From: Steromphala cineraria
Taxonomy: Eukaryota; Mollusca; Gastropoda; Trochida; Trochidae
Assembly (NCBI GenBank): GCA_916613615.1
Contig: OU744721.1
Coordinates: 55,128,747 to 55,192,746, forward strand
Reading direction: 5' to 3'
Length of the DNA: 64,000 nt
Shown: in pieces, positions 24,493-36,820 of the stretch
How positions within the stretch are numbered: position 1 is the first letter of the stretch
Layout: each line of letters begins with the position of its first letter
Program-made: the position numbers and the translations under genes
Notes under the pieces: model-generated
Told to the model about the DNA's origin: nothing
Databases searched by the model: none
Seen by the model: only the letters and a program-made list of their open reading frames with translations

Positions 24493-25879
24493 ATGATTAG
24501 TGAGATTGACAACGTTCTGTCAGTTGATACAGGCGCATTGGACAGCGGCCAGTTTGTAGGAATAGCTGACAGTTCAGCTGATGGAACGTTTCTGATTCAT
24601 TATTTTCTGAACTCTAATTTAAAAAGAGGAAAAAATGTCTGCTTCATTGGTTTTGCTCAATCATTCAATCATTATTCAACTGTTGCACAGAAACAGGGAG
24701 TAAACCTAAAGCTTGAAAAAGAGAATGGGAAACTGATATATGTCGAGGGAATGAAATGCCTAGGCCAGGCAATCTGCCATCATGCTCTTGGGTCGCCAGA
24801 CACTGAAATACAAGACCCATTCTCATGTTTAGCAAAGCAGTGTAGCTTGGTGCCATTGCTGGAATATGTCAAAAGCCAGATAGCTACATTGAAAGAAAAG
24901 AAAAATAGTCAGGAACATGTATTGATTATTGACAATATAAGCCTGCTGTTAAATATTGGAGTTACCCCAAAAGAAATGGTTACATTCCTTCATTATTTGA
25001 AAAACTTTGTTCTAAATATTGATAACCCTGGTCTAGCAGTTGTATTTCTCAATGCAACAAAGTCAGATGAAGATGCCCAGTTTCTGTGGAAATATCTCTG
25101 TCATTCCTGCAGTATGACTCTGTTTGTGTCCGGTCTGTCCAGCGGCTACTGTAAAGATGTACATGGAGAGGCAAGTATCTTATGAAGAGAGATCTTTTAT
25201 CTGTACAACATCGATCAGTACTTCAGGGGTTAAAATAAGTCCTATTGCAATATTAGACGAGTGTATGCCTGAGAATACTACCAGCAAAGACACATTCAAA
25301 CTTGCCAAAAGCTAGATGTGTGACGTTAAAGAATTTTCACCTTACGATACAATACATACTACGATACGATAGAAATCAGGATTTGTTATTAAAGGTTTTT
25401 GACAAAATAAAACATTAAGCTTTCATAACTCCTCTGATTTTTAGGCAAATAAGCCATTTAAAAGTCAACGATACGTATCACAATACAGAGAATACTCATG
25501 GTATGGTATCGTCAGATTAAGTTTCACAATTCACGATATATCGTCACACCTATACATAATACAGTTAAATGACCATATATTCATTGTCATTGCTTTTTAC
25601 TTGCCCAGGATCTTTCTATTACTGATCTGAATTATCATATATTATCTGGATAACCTATTCCTAACCTTTACCTATATTCCTTTTTTTGTTTCGTTTTTTT
25701 CTGATGCCATCAGTTAGTATTTTGTTTTTAACAAATTAATTATTGTATTTCAGTTAACCATTGTTGTTCAAGATGAAAGTATCAAGCCAAAGAAAAAGTC
25801 AACAAAGAAGTTTCAGTTCAAAGTCATGGAGAAAAATATTTCCTTCTTTGCATCAGGAATGTCGTCAGCAGTTCTTTGA
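24493..25879 (+). CDS. ELP6: Elongator complex protein 6 (ELP6), complete
   Basis: Join(24493..25170, 25754..25879): 267 residues, against 266 in human. ELP6 forms with ELP4 and ELP5 the RecA-like ring of Elongator, which modifies the wobble uridine of tRNAs. Conserved blocks in order: the start MISEIDNVL, DGTFLIHYFL near residue 35, CFIGFAQSFNHYSTVAQKQG near 55-72 (the family signature), a Walker-B-like strand LIIDNISLLL near 140, CKDVHGE at the exon junction, and the C-terminal SFFASGMSSAVL, nearly identical to vertebrate ELP6. No Walker A is seen, as expected for ELP6. The intron starts GCAAGT after GAG, a GC-AG intron; reading through would give a stop after four codons. Most of the protein sits in one exon. 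Head-to-head with NUF2. A possible AATAAA is at 26426-26431. Confidence 0.95.
25315..25553. repeat. hAT-like MITE remnant in the ELP6 intron
   Basis: Ends GATGTGTGACG and CGTCACACCTAT are inverted. The interior has TACGATACAATAC and ATATATCGTCACACC, resembling the widespread animal repeats with CGATATATCG. No clean target duplication. Confidence 0.45.
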
Positions 25880-26185
25880 AGAAACAGATATTTTTTTTAG
25901 TTATATATTTTAATATTGTATGTGAAAGTTAACACCAACGAATATATCCTGTGATTATTGACAACTGGGATGCTTCCTGCCAGCCAACCTGCCGTTGAGC
26001 TTTTTGAACAATTTAAATGAATTTTTTTTTTTTTTTTTAGGCCTATAAAACAATCATGTGTCTGGTTTCCGCCTGCATCAAACCAGTGAATCCAGGCTTG
26101 TTAGTAATTTTGAGAAGGGAACGGAGATGAAACTTTGTTCCCGCTGTTTAGCTGCAACTGGTTTCTGTTCATGCAGGCCTTTATG

Positions 26186-26405
26186 CATCCTGTCTCAGGG
26201 TACGAACGTTACGCTAACTCCACTAATCTGTACCCTGGACTCAGGAGCTAGATATGCTCTGGCAGCCCGACTTGGGATAAAGCCCATCAAATTATTTTCT
26301 CGTTGAAATATTATCGGGAAGGTGGCGGTAAATGATTTGATTGGCTATAGCCCAGGGTACAGTTTAGTGGAGTTTGCGTAACTATCGTACCCTGAGACAG
26401 GATGG
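26186..26405. mobile_element. Mutator-like MITE with 55-bp TIRs and a 9-bp target duplication
   Basis: CATCCTGTCTCAGGGTACGA at the left is the inverse of the right end CGTACCCTGAGACAGGATG, with similarity continuing about 55 bp through ACTCCACTAATCTGTACCCTGG. GCCTTTATG flanks both sides. A 220-bp element with long TIRs and a 9-bp duplication fits the Mutator-like group. It lies downstream of the ELP6 stop and would be inside the 3' UTR if the AATAAA at 26426 is used. Confidence 0.8.
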
Positions 26406-27799
26406 CCTTTATGTATATGCATTTTAATAAAAGGTCAAAATTTTAAAGAAAAAATCTGCTTCATTGCATCACTTTTCTTATTTGATTTTGTCTTATTAAT
26501 GGTACACTTTCAGTTATTTAAGGTACCGGTAAACTGAAGAAGAAAAAGAAGTAAATTGTTATTCAACATACATTTGAATTTAAATCTGGATGTTGTTAAG
26601 ACACTTTGTGGAATATTTCCTTTAATCTTTAAGAGAGACTATCAATTATCATTATCACAACCATGTTACTGTTTCTGAAGATGACAGTATATAGTTGGAT
26701 CGTGAAATTTAGAAATTCATAATATTATTTACACAAAGCATAAGAAAGCTGTTAAATCAAGACTTAACATAAACCTGTTTTTCACTTTCTGATCTATTAT
26801 TGTGCCAATGATGAACTTCTTTATATGTCTTTCAATTTTGTTAAAATATAAAACCAAAGAATATTGCAATATAAATTCAGCTTTTATTCTGTTGTCAATA
26901 GAAATTACAAATCTGGTAATTTTGTCGAGATGAGGGTAAGTCTCATATGCGTAGGAACACTTTTGAAGTTGGGGGAGCGGGGTTGTCAAGATTTCTTGGG
27001 TTAACAACCTAGACTATCGATTCGATATTTGTTTTGGAGAGGTTCAACCGGTTGTACAATTGTGTATTGGGTTGGACAAGATTCCATATTTTGCAAAGAG
27101 GGGAAGGGGGTTATGCAGGGTTCTAAAAGGATTTGTGCTGTTCTGAGACCTCGATTTTGAGGCCCAAAACAATTTCAACATCAGTAATGAGATGGAAATC
27201 AGATAATACCTGTTATGTTGCCTAAAAGAATTGTGGGGAGGAGGGGGGAGTTGCCTAGGAGTCTCTGGAGATAAAAAAACCTTTCTGGTCAACATTAAAG
27301 TTCCAGAGAAGAAATGATTTACTTTATATTGTCTAATAATTTTTTAGATATTCCACTTACAATGGTGTTCAAGCTTTCTGATTGCAGGAGAGATGTTTGT
27401 GATTTGTTAAGACCTTAATTGTTATGACATTATAAAGTAAAACCATGTGATGTTGTTATGTTGTCACTAGTTAGTTGTGCCTTGAGATATTGTGTCCATC
27501 CACAGAGCCAATGAGATATTATGACTCTATTTTGTAGTAAATTTTAATGTTTAACAATGGGGTTCGCTAGAATATAATTTTCCTTCCCTTTTGCAATGAA
27601 ATTAACATGAGGGGTCAAAATATAAAAAAGTCTGTTGTTGCTGACATATACCAAGGGGATTGTGCAATTCTTCATCAACGTCAAGATATTCAGCAAAAGA
27701 ATATGTCCATGCAAAATAATCTGTTGCCTCTCTGGTATCTCCGATCCCCTTCTGTCTTAGTTAAAAAAGCCTAAAACAAGATTTCTCTGCAATCTGACC

Positions 27800-28066
27800 C
27801 TCTTTGTTGGATGTGAGGCTCCTTCATCCTGAACCCGATTAAATTCCCACCAGGGGCTTGGCAACTTTGTCTGCAGTAGAGAACTGTTCTACACACAGTA
27901 AGGTTTGTGTGCAATGCTACTCTGAACTTCAGCATAGTAGCTACCATGGTTCGCTAGTTGCAGCCGATGATCTCGGGTTTCAGCGCAAAATACATAGCAA
28001 CAATAGTGTTGCAGGTTTTCTCTAACAGTTGTGATAAAATTTAAATCACCTAACCTCACCTTGTAA
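27800..28066 (+). mobile_element. Worn tRNA-derived SINE
   Basis: Same body as the intact SINE at 58.4 kb: CAGGGGCTTGGCAACTTTGT, CTGCAGTAGAGAACTGTTCT, ACGCAGTAAGGTTTG-like and CAGCCGATGATC blocks, ending in CACCTAACCTCACCTT. The tRNA head has decayed (CCCGATTAAATTCCCACC where a B box should be). Confidence 0.8.
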
Positions 28067-28543
28067 ATCTGGTGGTCTCATTCAAGGGAGACAATTCATG
28101 ACAAGCTTCAATGTGCTTCTTCATGCTTTCTCAGTTACCCAGGGCCTTCTGATTCTCTGTTCTGTATTTCTTCTTGGGACTCTCATCAGGAAAATGTGTT
28201 CTCAAATTTAGTATCTTTTATATAAACATTTCATTGCGATGTCGAAAGTTTGTTTTGTGATCTTGGCACCCTGTAGCCAAACTAAAGCGCCAGTTCAAGT
28301 GAAGTTTATCCTTTGTTGCTACATGCCAAATAAGAAAGCAACATCTTCCATCTTTTAAATGTTTTGGTAAACTCGGCAGTGAACCCAAACCTGGCTACAG
28401 ATGAATAGCAGACACTCTACCAACTGATCTACATCCAAGTGGCAATATGGTTACCGTACATGGCTATTTATATTGCTAGCCTTGGTAGAGATTTTTAAAA
28501 ATTATGTGACAGAAAAACTAATGGTACACAATGATGGAATATA

Positions 28544-28701
28544 CAGTAGAACAAGGATATAACTAACTCACATATAGCAAACAATCGGATATAGTCCCGT
28601 CCCTATATAACATCATTAAAATTGTATGCGTATAGCGAACACCGGATATAGCGAACTAAATTCTTTGGTCCCTTGGAGTTTGTTATATCCGTGTTCTACT
28701 G
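28544..28701. mobile_element. Pogo/Tigger-like MITE with TA target duplication
   Basis: 158 bp between CAGTAGAACAAGGATATAAC and the inverted GTTATATCCGTGTTCTACTG, with TA on each side. The interior shares ATAGCGAACACCGGATATAG and TTCTTTGGTCCCTTGGAGTT with the copy at 22.9 kb. Confidence 0.8.
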
Positions 28702-29455
28702 TATTTCAAATTTGATTGATATGTTCTATAGATATAAAGTAGTTAAGATGGTGTTTCAATAAATCTCTTGTTGGGGAAATGTACTTCATAATTGTTAAAC
28801 CTAAACAACAGAATTGGATTGACATTCCTAAAATTATCTGATTGCTTATACATGCTTTACAGTGAGGTGCTTAGAGACAGAATTCTGTACACTTCAGTGA
28901 TGTTTTACATGTAAGGTTGTCGTTTATACCTGAGGTAACAGAGTATTGCTTGTACACCTATAAGTTATGTTATGATACAGTATGATGAAGCTATGGTATA
29001 ATGTGAATAAATTATTTTATAACTCACATGATTTATGAAAAGTTGTTATTATTTGTACACGGACCACAAGAAATTTTTTTTTATGGAGCTATTGTATTTG
29101 TAGTGTTTTTACATTGTTAAACAGTTCATTGAGTAGTCACTGAAGCAACATAGTGGGCTGAGTGTTTTTATTTATTTGCAGCTAAGAATTCAAAAAGTCA
29201 TATTTGGAGATTGATCACTGCAGAAACTAAGGATGGGTATTGTTTCTCATTTCTGTATTTCAGTATATTGCGAAACAGAAAAGAATGTTAAGTATTGCAA
29301 TATATGGGTAACAGTGTTAGACATTAACTATTTTAGTGTATAGCAAGTACTTGCTACACGGTTCAAAAGTAGGTAGCCAATATCCCTTTCGTGATAGCAA
29401 CAATGGTTATCCAGTAAGTTTAGTTACTATTGAAAATACAAGTAGGAGATCTGGG

Positions 29456-29568
29456 TGCCGTTCCCCAAAGCAGTTGTAAACTTACAATCGATTGTAGCTG
29501 ATTCTTTTAATATTGATTACAATCGATTGTAGACTTAAGATTGATTGTAAGTGTTTTGTGGAACGGGA
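29456..29568. mobile_element. Short palindromic MITE (GTGCCGTTCCCCAAAGC)
   Basis: Left GGTGCCGTTCCCCAAAGCAG and right GTTTTGTGGAACGGGACCCT are inverted. Between them the block ACAATCGATTGTAG occurs twice with an AAGATTGATTGTAAG relative. About 112 bp, non-coding. Confidence 0.7.
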
Positions 29569-30279
29569 CCCTGATGTTTATAATTGACAATAAGTAAAAT
29601 CAACAAAAACATTTAATTGAATTCAAGGTAGCAATATATTGCTAGTAAGTTCTTCAATAAGGTAGCAAAATACATTTTATTGTAGCAAATTTGCTACCTC
29701 AAAGTGCTAATGTCTAACCCTGTCTGGTACTTTTTGAATTTGCATGCAATCTTTTCTAAATATGAACGTTAAGAATGATTGTCATTTCTGAACTATTTTA
29801 GAAAGGGATATTTTTATCAGTGTTCAACCTGCATAGATATTTGAGATATTCCTAACACAACTTTCCGTAACATAGTGTTGTATTTGGTTGTGTATTTTTT
29901 TCAATTTTATATGAAAATTGCTCATTTTAAAATGATATATCAATAATATATATAACATATAATGCCGCCTTTCACAAAGCACTAAGGTGATCATAAGTCA
30001 TTAAGTAGCCTTAGTGTAATGTAAACGAATGGGAGATGAGGTTGACCTTAGTAAAGGTCATATTGGCCCAATGTCGTGGCTATGTTCTTGTCAGTTTATC
30101 TGTCCTTTGGACCTCTCAAAAGCTGAAATAGTTTGGAAGATCTCTTGAATGTTTTTATGTGTCTTCGTGACTCTAAGTCCTCTTTGTTATTGGGCAAAAA
30201 AGTTCCTTATGATCTCAATACCCATGATAAACTATTTCAAATGAGCTGATTAACATGCTCCAGCAAAAGTAGTGTAAGG

Positions 30280-30940
30280 GAGGCTTCTTTTACATCTTAT
30301 ACCTATTTTCGTCTTTTTCTCAAGAAGCAAAAGGCCTAGAAAGCTGAAACATTGTGTGCAGACTTCTTAGCTGATAATAATTCTGATTAATAGAGGTTGT
30401 GACCAGGGATGCAGATTCAAATTTTTGCCAATCGGACATTCCACGTATAAGTCGACGAATAATGATATTTTGTAATAAATTTTGGTGCTTTATCTCACGT
30501 TAATACACGATTGAACATGTGGAAATATTTCATAGACTAAATTTAAGTCTAAAATTATTACTCAGTAATTCACTTATTACTATGATGTTTAGGCCTTGGT
30601 ATATGAATATGTTTATAATTTAAATAAATAATCAAGTTTCAATAGTGTCAGTTATTCAGTTGTGACCCTGTGAGCCTCCTCAGGGCCAAAGGGCAACACC
30701 ATTAAAACCTATTTTCATTTTACTCAGAAGCAAAAATCCTTGAAAACTGAAACCTTGTGAACAGACTCTTAAGCTGATGGGGATTTGAATTTACAGATTT
30801 TGTAGACCATGTGACCCCTAATTAGTTTAGAAGCTTTAAAAAGCTATTTTCTATTTCTCCAGAAACCTAGTGTACATACATCTTATTGTATGTTGAAACA
30901 AATAACAGTTTGCTGAGCTACAGAGCCAATGGCTTTTTTT
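30280..30940 (+). repeat. TAGCTCATC dispersed repeat interrupted by unrelated DNA
   Basis: Family blocks (AGAAAGCTGAAACATTGTGT, GTGACCCTGTGAGCC, GCTGAGCTACAGAGCCAATG) are present, split by about 260 bp of other sequence at roughly 30395-30655. The left end is missing. Confidence 0.65.
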
Positions 30941-31490
30941 TGGAAACCCATCTTTTAAAATTATATCATCAATTACAACATTTAGATATGTACCAAGCAA
31001 AACAGTATTCGATGAAAATTAAACAGTGAGACTGGTTTTGAGTTATGACTTGTAGTAGAATGTTTGGTCTGCACATGGCCTATTAGTTTTTCTTTATATT
31101 TGGCAAAACCATATATTTATATTACAGAAGAAGTTGTGATTGCATTCTCTCCTCACAGAGGCAGATCAAGTCATGTAATGTTGTCAGAGCCTCTGTTCCA
31201 ATTAAGCGAGTTTGCGGGCTAAAATGGGAGATGCCTGATTGGATGCAACCATAGTTAGTTGTGCAATCAGGACGCTGTTTTAAAATCATAATTTTGACTA
31301 CTGTAACACGGCACAGGTATTGTGATATTAACCACGCTTTCCACCCGAGAAGTGTGTCATTTGTCAAATTGATTGTCGTTAATTTTTTTCCGACAGGGCA
31401 GACTGCCAGAAACTACGAATCAACATTTTAAAACTCTACCTACCTCTGTGGGGAGTGAATTTTGAGATTGTTGAAACAATATACATAAAA

Positions 31491-31836
31491 GAGGCTGTAG
31501 CATGCTTTTCGGGGAACATAAGGTGATGTCAGGAAAATGAAAATGAATGGTTCCAATTGAAAGACAATGTATTTAAACGAAGTAATGCAGTAGTATATCA
31601 AATGTATATAATGTAAAATTCAGCCATGCGATTCCTTTTTCTCACATAAATGAATTAAAAGTGTTCACACAAAAATGGCCGCCAATCCACTCTATGATTC
31701 TTTATAATTTGTTCTCTGACTATGGATGATTGCTTTATCTAATGAGATTTTTGACAAAATAATACATTAAGTATGTGCGTACAATCATCAATGAAAATTG
31801 AAAATATAAGTTTTTCAAAAAACGTTTTACTGCCTT
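31491..31836 (-). mobile_element. TTAA MITE (AGGGGCAGTAGCACGT family), worn copy
   Basis: Ends are decayed (GCTGTAGCATGCTTTTCGGG and AAACGTTTTACTGCCTTTAA) but the interior (AAGGTGATGTCAGGAAAATG, CAATTGAAAGACAATGTATT, AATGGCCGCCAATCC) is clear. Orientation is opposite to most copies. Confidence 0.75.
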
Positions 31837-32219
31837 TAATCTAATCCTTGTTTAATGTCAAATTCAATGACAGTTGAAATAAAACGCCGCAATTTAAAAA
31901 TGCTCAATAAGCCTACACTCTTGCGTGGGCTTTAAAAAGTTTTCTGAAAAATTAGTTTTTTAAATTCTAAGGAAACATTAAGATAGGATAACGCACGTTT
32001 AACAGTTAATTATATATCTATCTGATGACCACCTACATTCAAACATTTGTCTCAAAATAACAAACACTCCAATAAAGATATCATCTTCGCTTCCGGAACT
32101 CCTAAAGTTTTTAAACAAATTGTAGGAAGTTAAAAGTGAAAATGCAAAAGATTTTATAGAAACAGATACTTAATAACCATCTACTTGAATATAAAGAGTT
32201 CTACTATGTTCAATCAATT

Positions 32220-32796
32220 AAAGTGTCATAAATAAAATTGCCCAAGGCTAGTATGTTGCTCAATTCATAATTATTTTATCATTCAGATTGATTAACTAAT
32301 TTGACGGCTTTAACCTTTTGAAAGTATTTATCTTGTATTTGTAGTCAAGAACTGACGCAGAAATGTCAACATACTATATATAGTAAGTGTCATAAATATA
32401 ATTGCCCGAGGAAAGAATATTTCATAATTAACTATTGCATTTTTTTCTTGCTCAGACTGATTAACCAAATTGTCAAGTCTTTGGATATATTTATCTAATA
32501 TTTGTAATCCAAAACTGACGTAGAAATGTCTTCTTACTATATATACTAAATGTCATGAATAAGATTGCCCGAGGAAAGACTATTTCATAATTAACTATTT
32601 TTTTTTCTTGCTCAGACTGATTAACCAAATTGTCAAGTCTTTGGATATATTTATCTAATATTTGTAATCCAAAACTGACGTAGAAATGTTTACTTATTAT
32701 ATATACTAAATGTCATGAATAAGATTGCCCGAGGAAAGAATATTTCATAATTCATCATTTCATTTTGCCTGATTAACAAGAGGATCAACTCTTTAA
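32220..32796 (+). repeat. 163-bp tandem repeat, about 3.5 units
   Basis: The marker ATTGCCCGAGGAAAGAATAT or close relatives recurs at about 32238, 32401, 32565 and 32725, each followed by CAGACTGATTAACCAAATTG and AATCCAAAACTGACGTAGAA. The last unit is split by the MITE that follows; its remainder resumes at 33206. Confidence 0.85.
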
Positions 32797-33205
32797 AGGG
32801 GCAGTAGCACGTTTTTATCGGGAATATAAGATGTCAGGAAAACTAGTATAAATGGTTCAAATTGAAAGACAATGTATTTAAACTAAATCCAGTAATGCCA
32901 CGAGCAACCACATCTGCGTGATTGGTGTATTTTTGGCGCAATACAAGACTACTTATTATTATTATTATTATATTTAATATATAATGTAAAACTCAGCCAT
33001 GTGATTAATGTTTCCTACAAAAAATTAATTAACGGTGTTCCCACAAAAATGGCCGCCAATGTGAATCTGTATAGTTTGTTCTCTTACTATGATTGATTGG
33101 TATGTGTAATGAGATTTTGACACTTTCAATTAATACATGTACATTTAGCACAAATGTATTATTATAAAAAATGAATTTTTTTAAAAAAAACGTGCTACTG
33201 CCCCT
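32797..33205 (-). mobile_element. TTAA MITE inserted in a 163-bp tandem unit
   Basis: Full ends AGGGGCAGTAGCACGTTTTT and CGTGCTACTGCCCCT between TTAA at 32793-32796 and 33206-33209. The host unit continues on the right as ATATATTGATCTAGTATTTG. 409 bp, longer than the usual 355 because of an internal insertion near 32890-32970 that includes an ATT microsatellite. Confidence 0.85.
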
Positions 33206-33860
33206 TTAAATATATTGATCTAGTATTTGTAATCCACGACTGACGTAGTAGTATCTCCCGATCCTACCTAAAGGTTAAAAACCACTGTCATTCGAATCCG
33301 TCTGTCGGGGAATTGCTCCAGAGTAGAGTTACAGTAATACTTCTATATCACAGACGGACAGACAGACAATTAATTAAATCTCACCTGATAATTGAACAAA
33401 AACTCAAGCAGTAATGTATCAAATATATAATGTTAAACTCAGCCATGTAATTCACAAAATGAATTGAAGGTGATCACACAAAAATGGCCGCGAGTGGACT
33501 TTATGTGAATCTGTATAGTCTGTTCTCCGACTATGATTGATTTGTATGTGTAATGAAATTTTTGACACTTTCAAATTAATTCATTTAGGACTAACGTATA
33601 ATTATTAGTGAAAATTGAAAATATAAAATTTATAAAAAGACGTGCTACTGCCCCTTTAAATATATTTTTATATATTTGTAATCCACAAGTGACGTAGTAG
33701 TATCTTCTGATCCTAGCTAAAGGTTAAATACCATTGTCAATCGAATCCCTCTGTCGGGGAATTGTTCCAGAGTAGAGTTTCTCCCAGTAATACTTCTATG
33801 TCACAGACGGACAGACAGATACTTAATCAAATCTCACCTGATAATTGAACAAAGGTAAAT
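33206..33860. repeat. Tandem duplication (about 450 bp) containing the right part of a TTAA MITE
   Basis: ATTTGTAATCCACGACTGACGTAG, CTGTCGGGGAATTGCTCCAG, CACAGACGGACAGACAGA and CTCACCTGATAATTGAAC occur at 33220-33405 and again at 33675-33855. A partial TTAA MITE (about 33400-33655, ending CGTGCTACTGCCCCT then TTAA) lies between, so the MITE end was duplicated with its flank. Confidence 0.75.
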
Positions 33861-34980
33861 GTTAAAAACAGAAAAAGGGTAAAAATTGGTAAATTATATA
33901 TGATATATCGAAGATACTTAATTTAGTTTCCCAAATACCTGGTATATGTAAAACTACACTAAGTTTTATGTTTATTATATGATGGTTTTGAAAATATGTA
34001 ATTAAGTAACCAAAAGATCGTAAGGTAACCCTCATTTGTTCATATAGCTGAAAGTAGTTCGGGCACATAACCAGTGGTCACAGTGAAAATATAAGAAATA
34101 GTCACTGAAGCCTGATAGACAGTTTATTTCACTGATTAAACAAAGTATTTCATTGCTGGTCATATACTCCTCACACAAAAATAAGCAGCATGTTAAATTT
34201 GTAACAGATATTTTGTTCCTTTATAATGTTTCTAAACATGAAAGGGTTACAACCATTCAATTGCATCAATTATCTAGATTAAGGTTATTTTTACTATAAA
34301 TTCTCTGCCTACATTATTTCCAGATGTATGATAAACATATTTTCATGGAAAATATTCGTGTTGCTTAATTTTGTGTGTGGAGTATATAATAAATTAGTTT
34401 TATTAACCACAGAGTGCTGGCATTAAGCATACACGGAGATGCATTGCTTTTAGGAAAAGTTATGCTCTTGAGGCACTCAAGTGCGCATTTTTGTACCAAA
34501 AATCGGCTTTAATCTTGCTCAAATTGACTAGATCACAAAAAACTTATTTTTCATTACACATGACTTGCAATCGATATTCTAAAATATGGATGTCAAAGGT
34601 CACCGCTAAGGTTTATACCAAATAAAAAGTTCAGAACGCAATGGAACTAAATGGATGAACTAGGAACGTGTTGAGACCTTGACTAAACGATGGGATATCC
34701 TTTATAAGGCTACATCTCTAACTTCACAATTGTTCCTACTATTGCGATAGCTGATGCCGTTTTCGGTATTCAGCTTGTATATACAGTTGTCATATAGCCG
34801 ATCTCGTGGTTAAGAAGGATTTAATTCAACGTTCCCGGCATTCATTTATTCCGTTCTTTAGGGAAAAAATCATGTATAAAAAGTATTGTTGATATAAGAT
34901 GGGGGAGGGTCATGAACCAAAAATAAACTTGAATAGGACGGTACAATAAAACAAAGGTCTTAACTCGTTTTAAACAACCA
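33861..34980. other. No gene or recognised repeat
   Basis: About 1.1 kb of AT-rich sequence; I see no coding pattern, RNA gene or clear repeat. Confidence 0.5.
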
Positions 34981-34981
34981 T

Positions 34982-35399
34982 TTTAGCTCATCTGGCCAGT
35001 AAGGCCCGGTGGGCTTTTGGAATGGCATGGTGTCCGGCGTCCGTCCGTAAACTTTGTGAAATTTCGACTTCTTCTCCAGAACCATAAGGCTTAAACTGCC
35101 TAGCTGAAACTTTATATATAGACTCCTTGGCTAGTGAGGATTATAAATTGTAACTTTGGTGACCCCTAATAAGGGCCACGGGGGCCATGCCCTTAACAAC
35201 CTATTTTCATCTTCTTATCAAGAAACATGAGGCCTAGAAAGCTGTAACTTTGTGTACAGACTCCTTGACTAGTGATGATTAATAACTATAGATTTTGTGA
35301 CCATGTGGCCCCTACTAATGGGGGAACCACATTGGCCACACCTTAAAGAAAAATCAAATGTAAAGCCTGATGAGCTACAGAGCCAATGACTCTATTTTT
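34982..35399 (+). repeat. TAGCTCATC dispersed repeat, full copy
   Basis: TTTTAGCTCATCTGGCCAGT at the left, GATGAGCTACAGAGCCAATG at the right, with GTCCGTCCGTAAACTTTGTG and two AAAGCTG-AACTTTGTGTA-type units inside. Confidence 0.85.
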
Positions 35400-35993
35400 C
35401 AATATGTCCTTTGGTGTTCAACTATCAACTATCAACATGGATATAAAACATTAACTTGCTGAAAGATTCTCTTGCAAGCTAGAGAATGGATCAACTTGCA
35501 AGAAAAGTATTTAACAAGATCATTAATTCGACATAACTTATTGAGTATGGAAATAAAACATAGCATCTATCCCAAATACAATAAAAGAGTACTGGTGATA
35601 TACCATATTACAGACACTACACTTGAATATAGTTCATCCTTCCTATTGTTTATACTGTACATTCTCTACTAACGACCAAATTGCATTTCAAAATCCTAAG
35701 TATTTGGAAATCGAACAATAAAATCTCGCGTTACATCTTTTTATAATTCTTTAAGTTTCGAATTCGGGAGGTTTTGAGAAATAATTCTCTTCATTGTTAT
35801 TATTTCCTTATGTTCATTTTGTTTTAATTTCAATTTTATTTCACGAATACAGGTTAAATGTCTTTGAATATTGCAATAAAAAGTAATGGGAATTACCATT
35901 ATGAGAATGTGGGTTGTAACAATATATTATGAACATTAAGTTCTGTCAAAGTGTCACATAAAAAGTGGGTAACGTTGAAAAACTATTGTTTAA

Positions 35994-36344
35994 AGGGGCA
36001 GTAGCACGTTTTAAGGTAGAATATAAGGTGATGTCAGAAAAATGAAAATTAATGGTTCCAATTGAAAGACAATATATTTAAACTAAATGAAGCATTAAGA
36101 TATCGAATATGTAATGTAAAGTTAAGCCACGCGATTCCCTTTTCTTACAAAAAATGAATTAAAAGTGTTCACACAAAAAGGGCTGTCAATGGATATTATG
36201 TGAATAATTATAATTTGTTCTCTATGGATGATTGGTTCGTGTTGTGAGATTTTTGACACTTTCAAAGTAATACATTCAGCATTAACGTAGAATTATCAGT
36301 GAAAATTGAAAATATAAATTTTCAAAAGACGTGCTACTGCCCCT
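35994..36344 (-). mobile_element. TTAA MITE (AGGGGCAGTAGCACGT family)
   Basis: Both TIRs and both TTAA sites (35990-35993, 36345-36348) are present. Interior reads in the reverse orientation (AAGGTGATGTCAG near the left end). Confidence 0.9.
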
Positions 36345-36820
36345 TTAAGCTTGTTTACTTTCCTGCGTATTCTAGTGCAAACGTCATGTAATTTTGAATG
36401 TCTTTGAGGCATGCTAGCATTCAAAATTGAAACGGATCATGTTGAACTTCACTACATAACAGATTCATTCTGCGTTAACATATTCGTATGCCATATCTAA
36501 CAAATAACCGTAACGATTGTGGCAGTTTATTGAAGTGACCAGGGGTTCAATTTCGAAAACGCCGCGTTTTATTTTTTTCTACAAAATTCTTAATAAGTGA
36601 TACAGCGTAAGGCCAATTTCATTTTGTTTCTTTCGACTAGTCATGTTTTCCTCTGCATTGATTCAGTGTCATTTTGCTGATTTTTTTCCCTCAGGGAGTC
36701 TATATGGAATATTTTAATCAAAAATAAAACAAATCGGAATTCAAAGATTAGAACCAAAATTTTAAAAGTCTGTACCAGTGGCCAGACAATTACAAAATAA
36801 GGTTGAGAATGGTTAGTTAA

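Larger units (their letters stand above)
26406..31490. other. Gene-free stretch with scattered repeats
   Basis: I see no credible exons. Apart from the elements listed separately (SINE remnant, pogo-like MITE, palindromic element, TAGCTCATC copy), it is AT-rich unique-looking sequence with short random open frames. Confidence 0.5.

Noticed and set aside
26058..26306. Cysteine-containing 82-residue frame downstream of ELP6
   Set aside because: Its second half lies in the Mutator-like MITE; no splice context or family resemblance.
33300..33855. Possible protein exon in the CTGTCGGGGAATTG duplicate
   Set aside because: The two copies differ by changes that do not respect any reading frame; treated as non-coding repeat.
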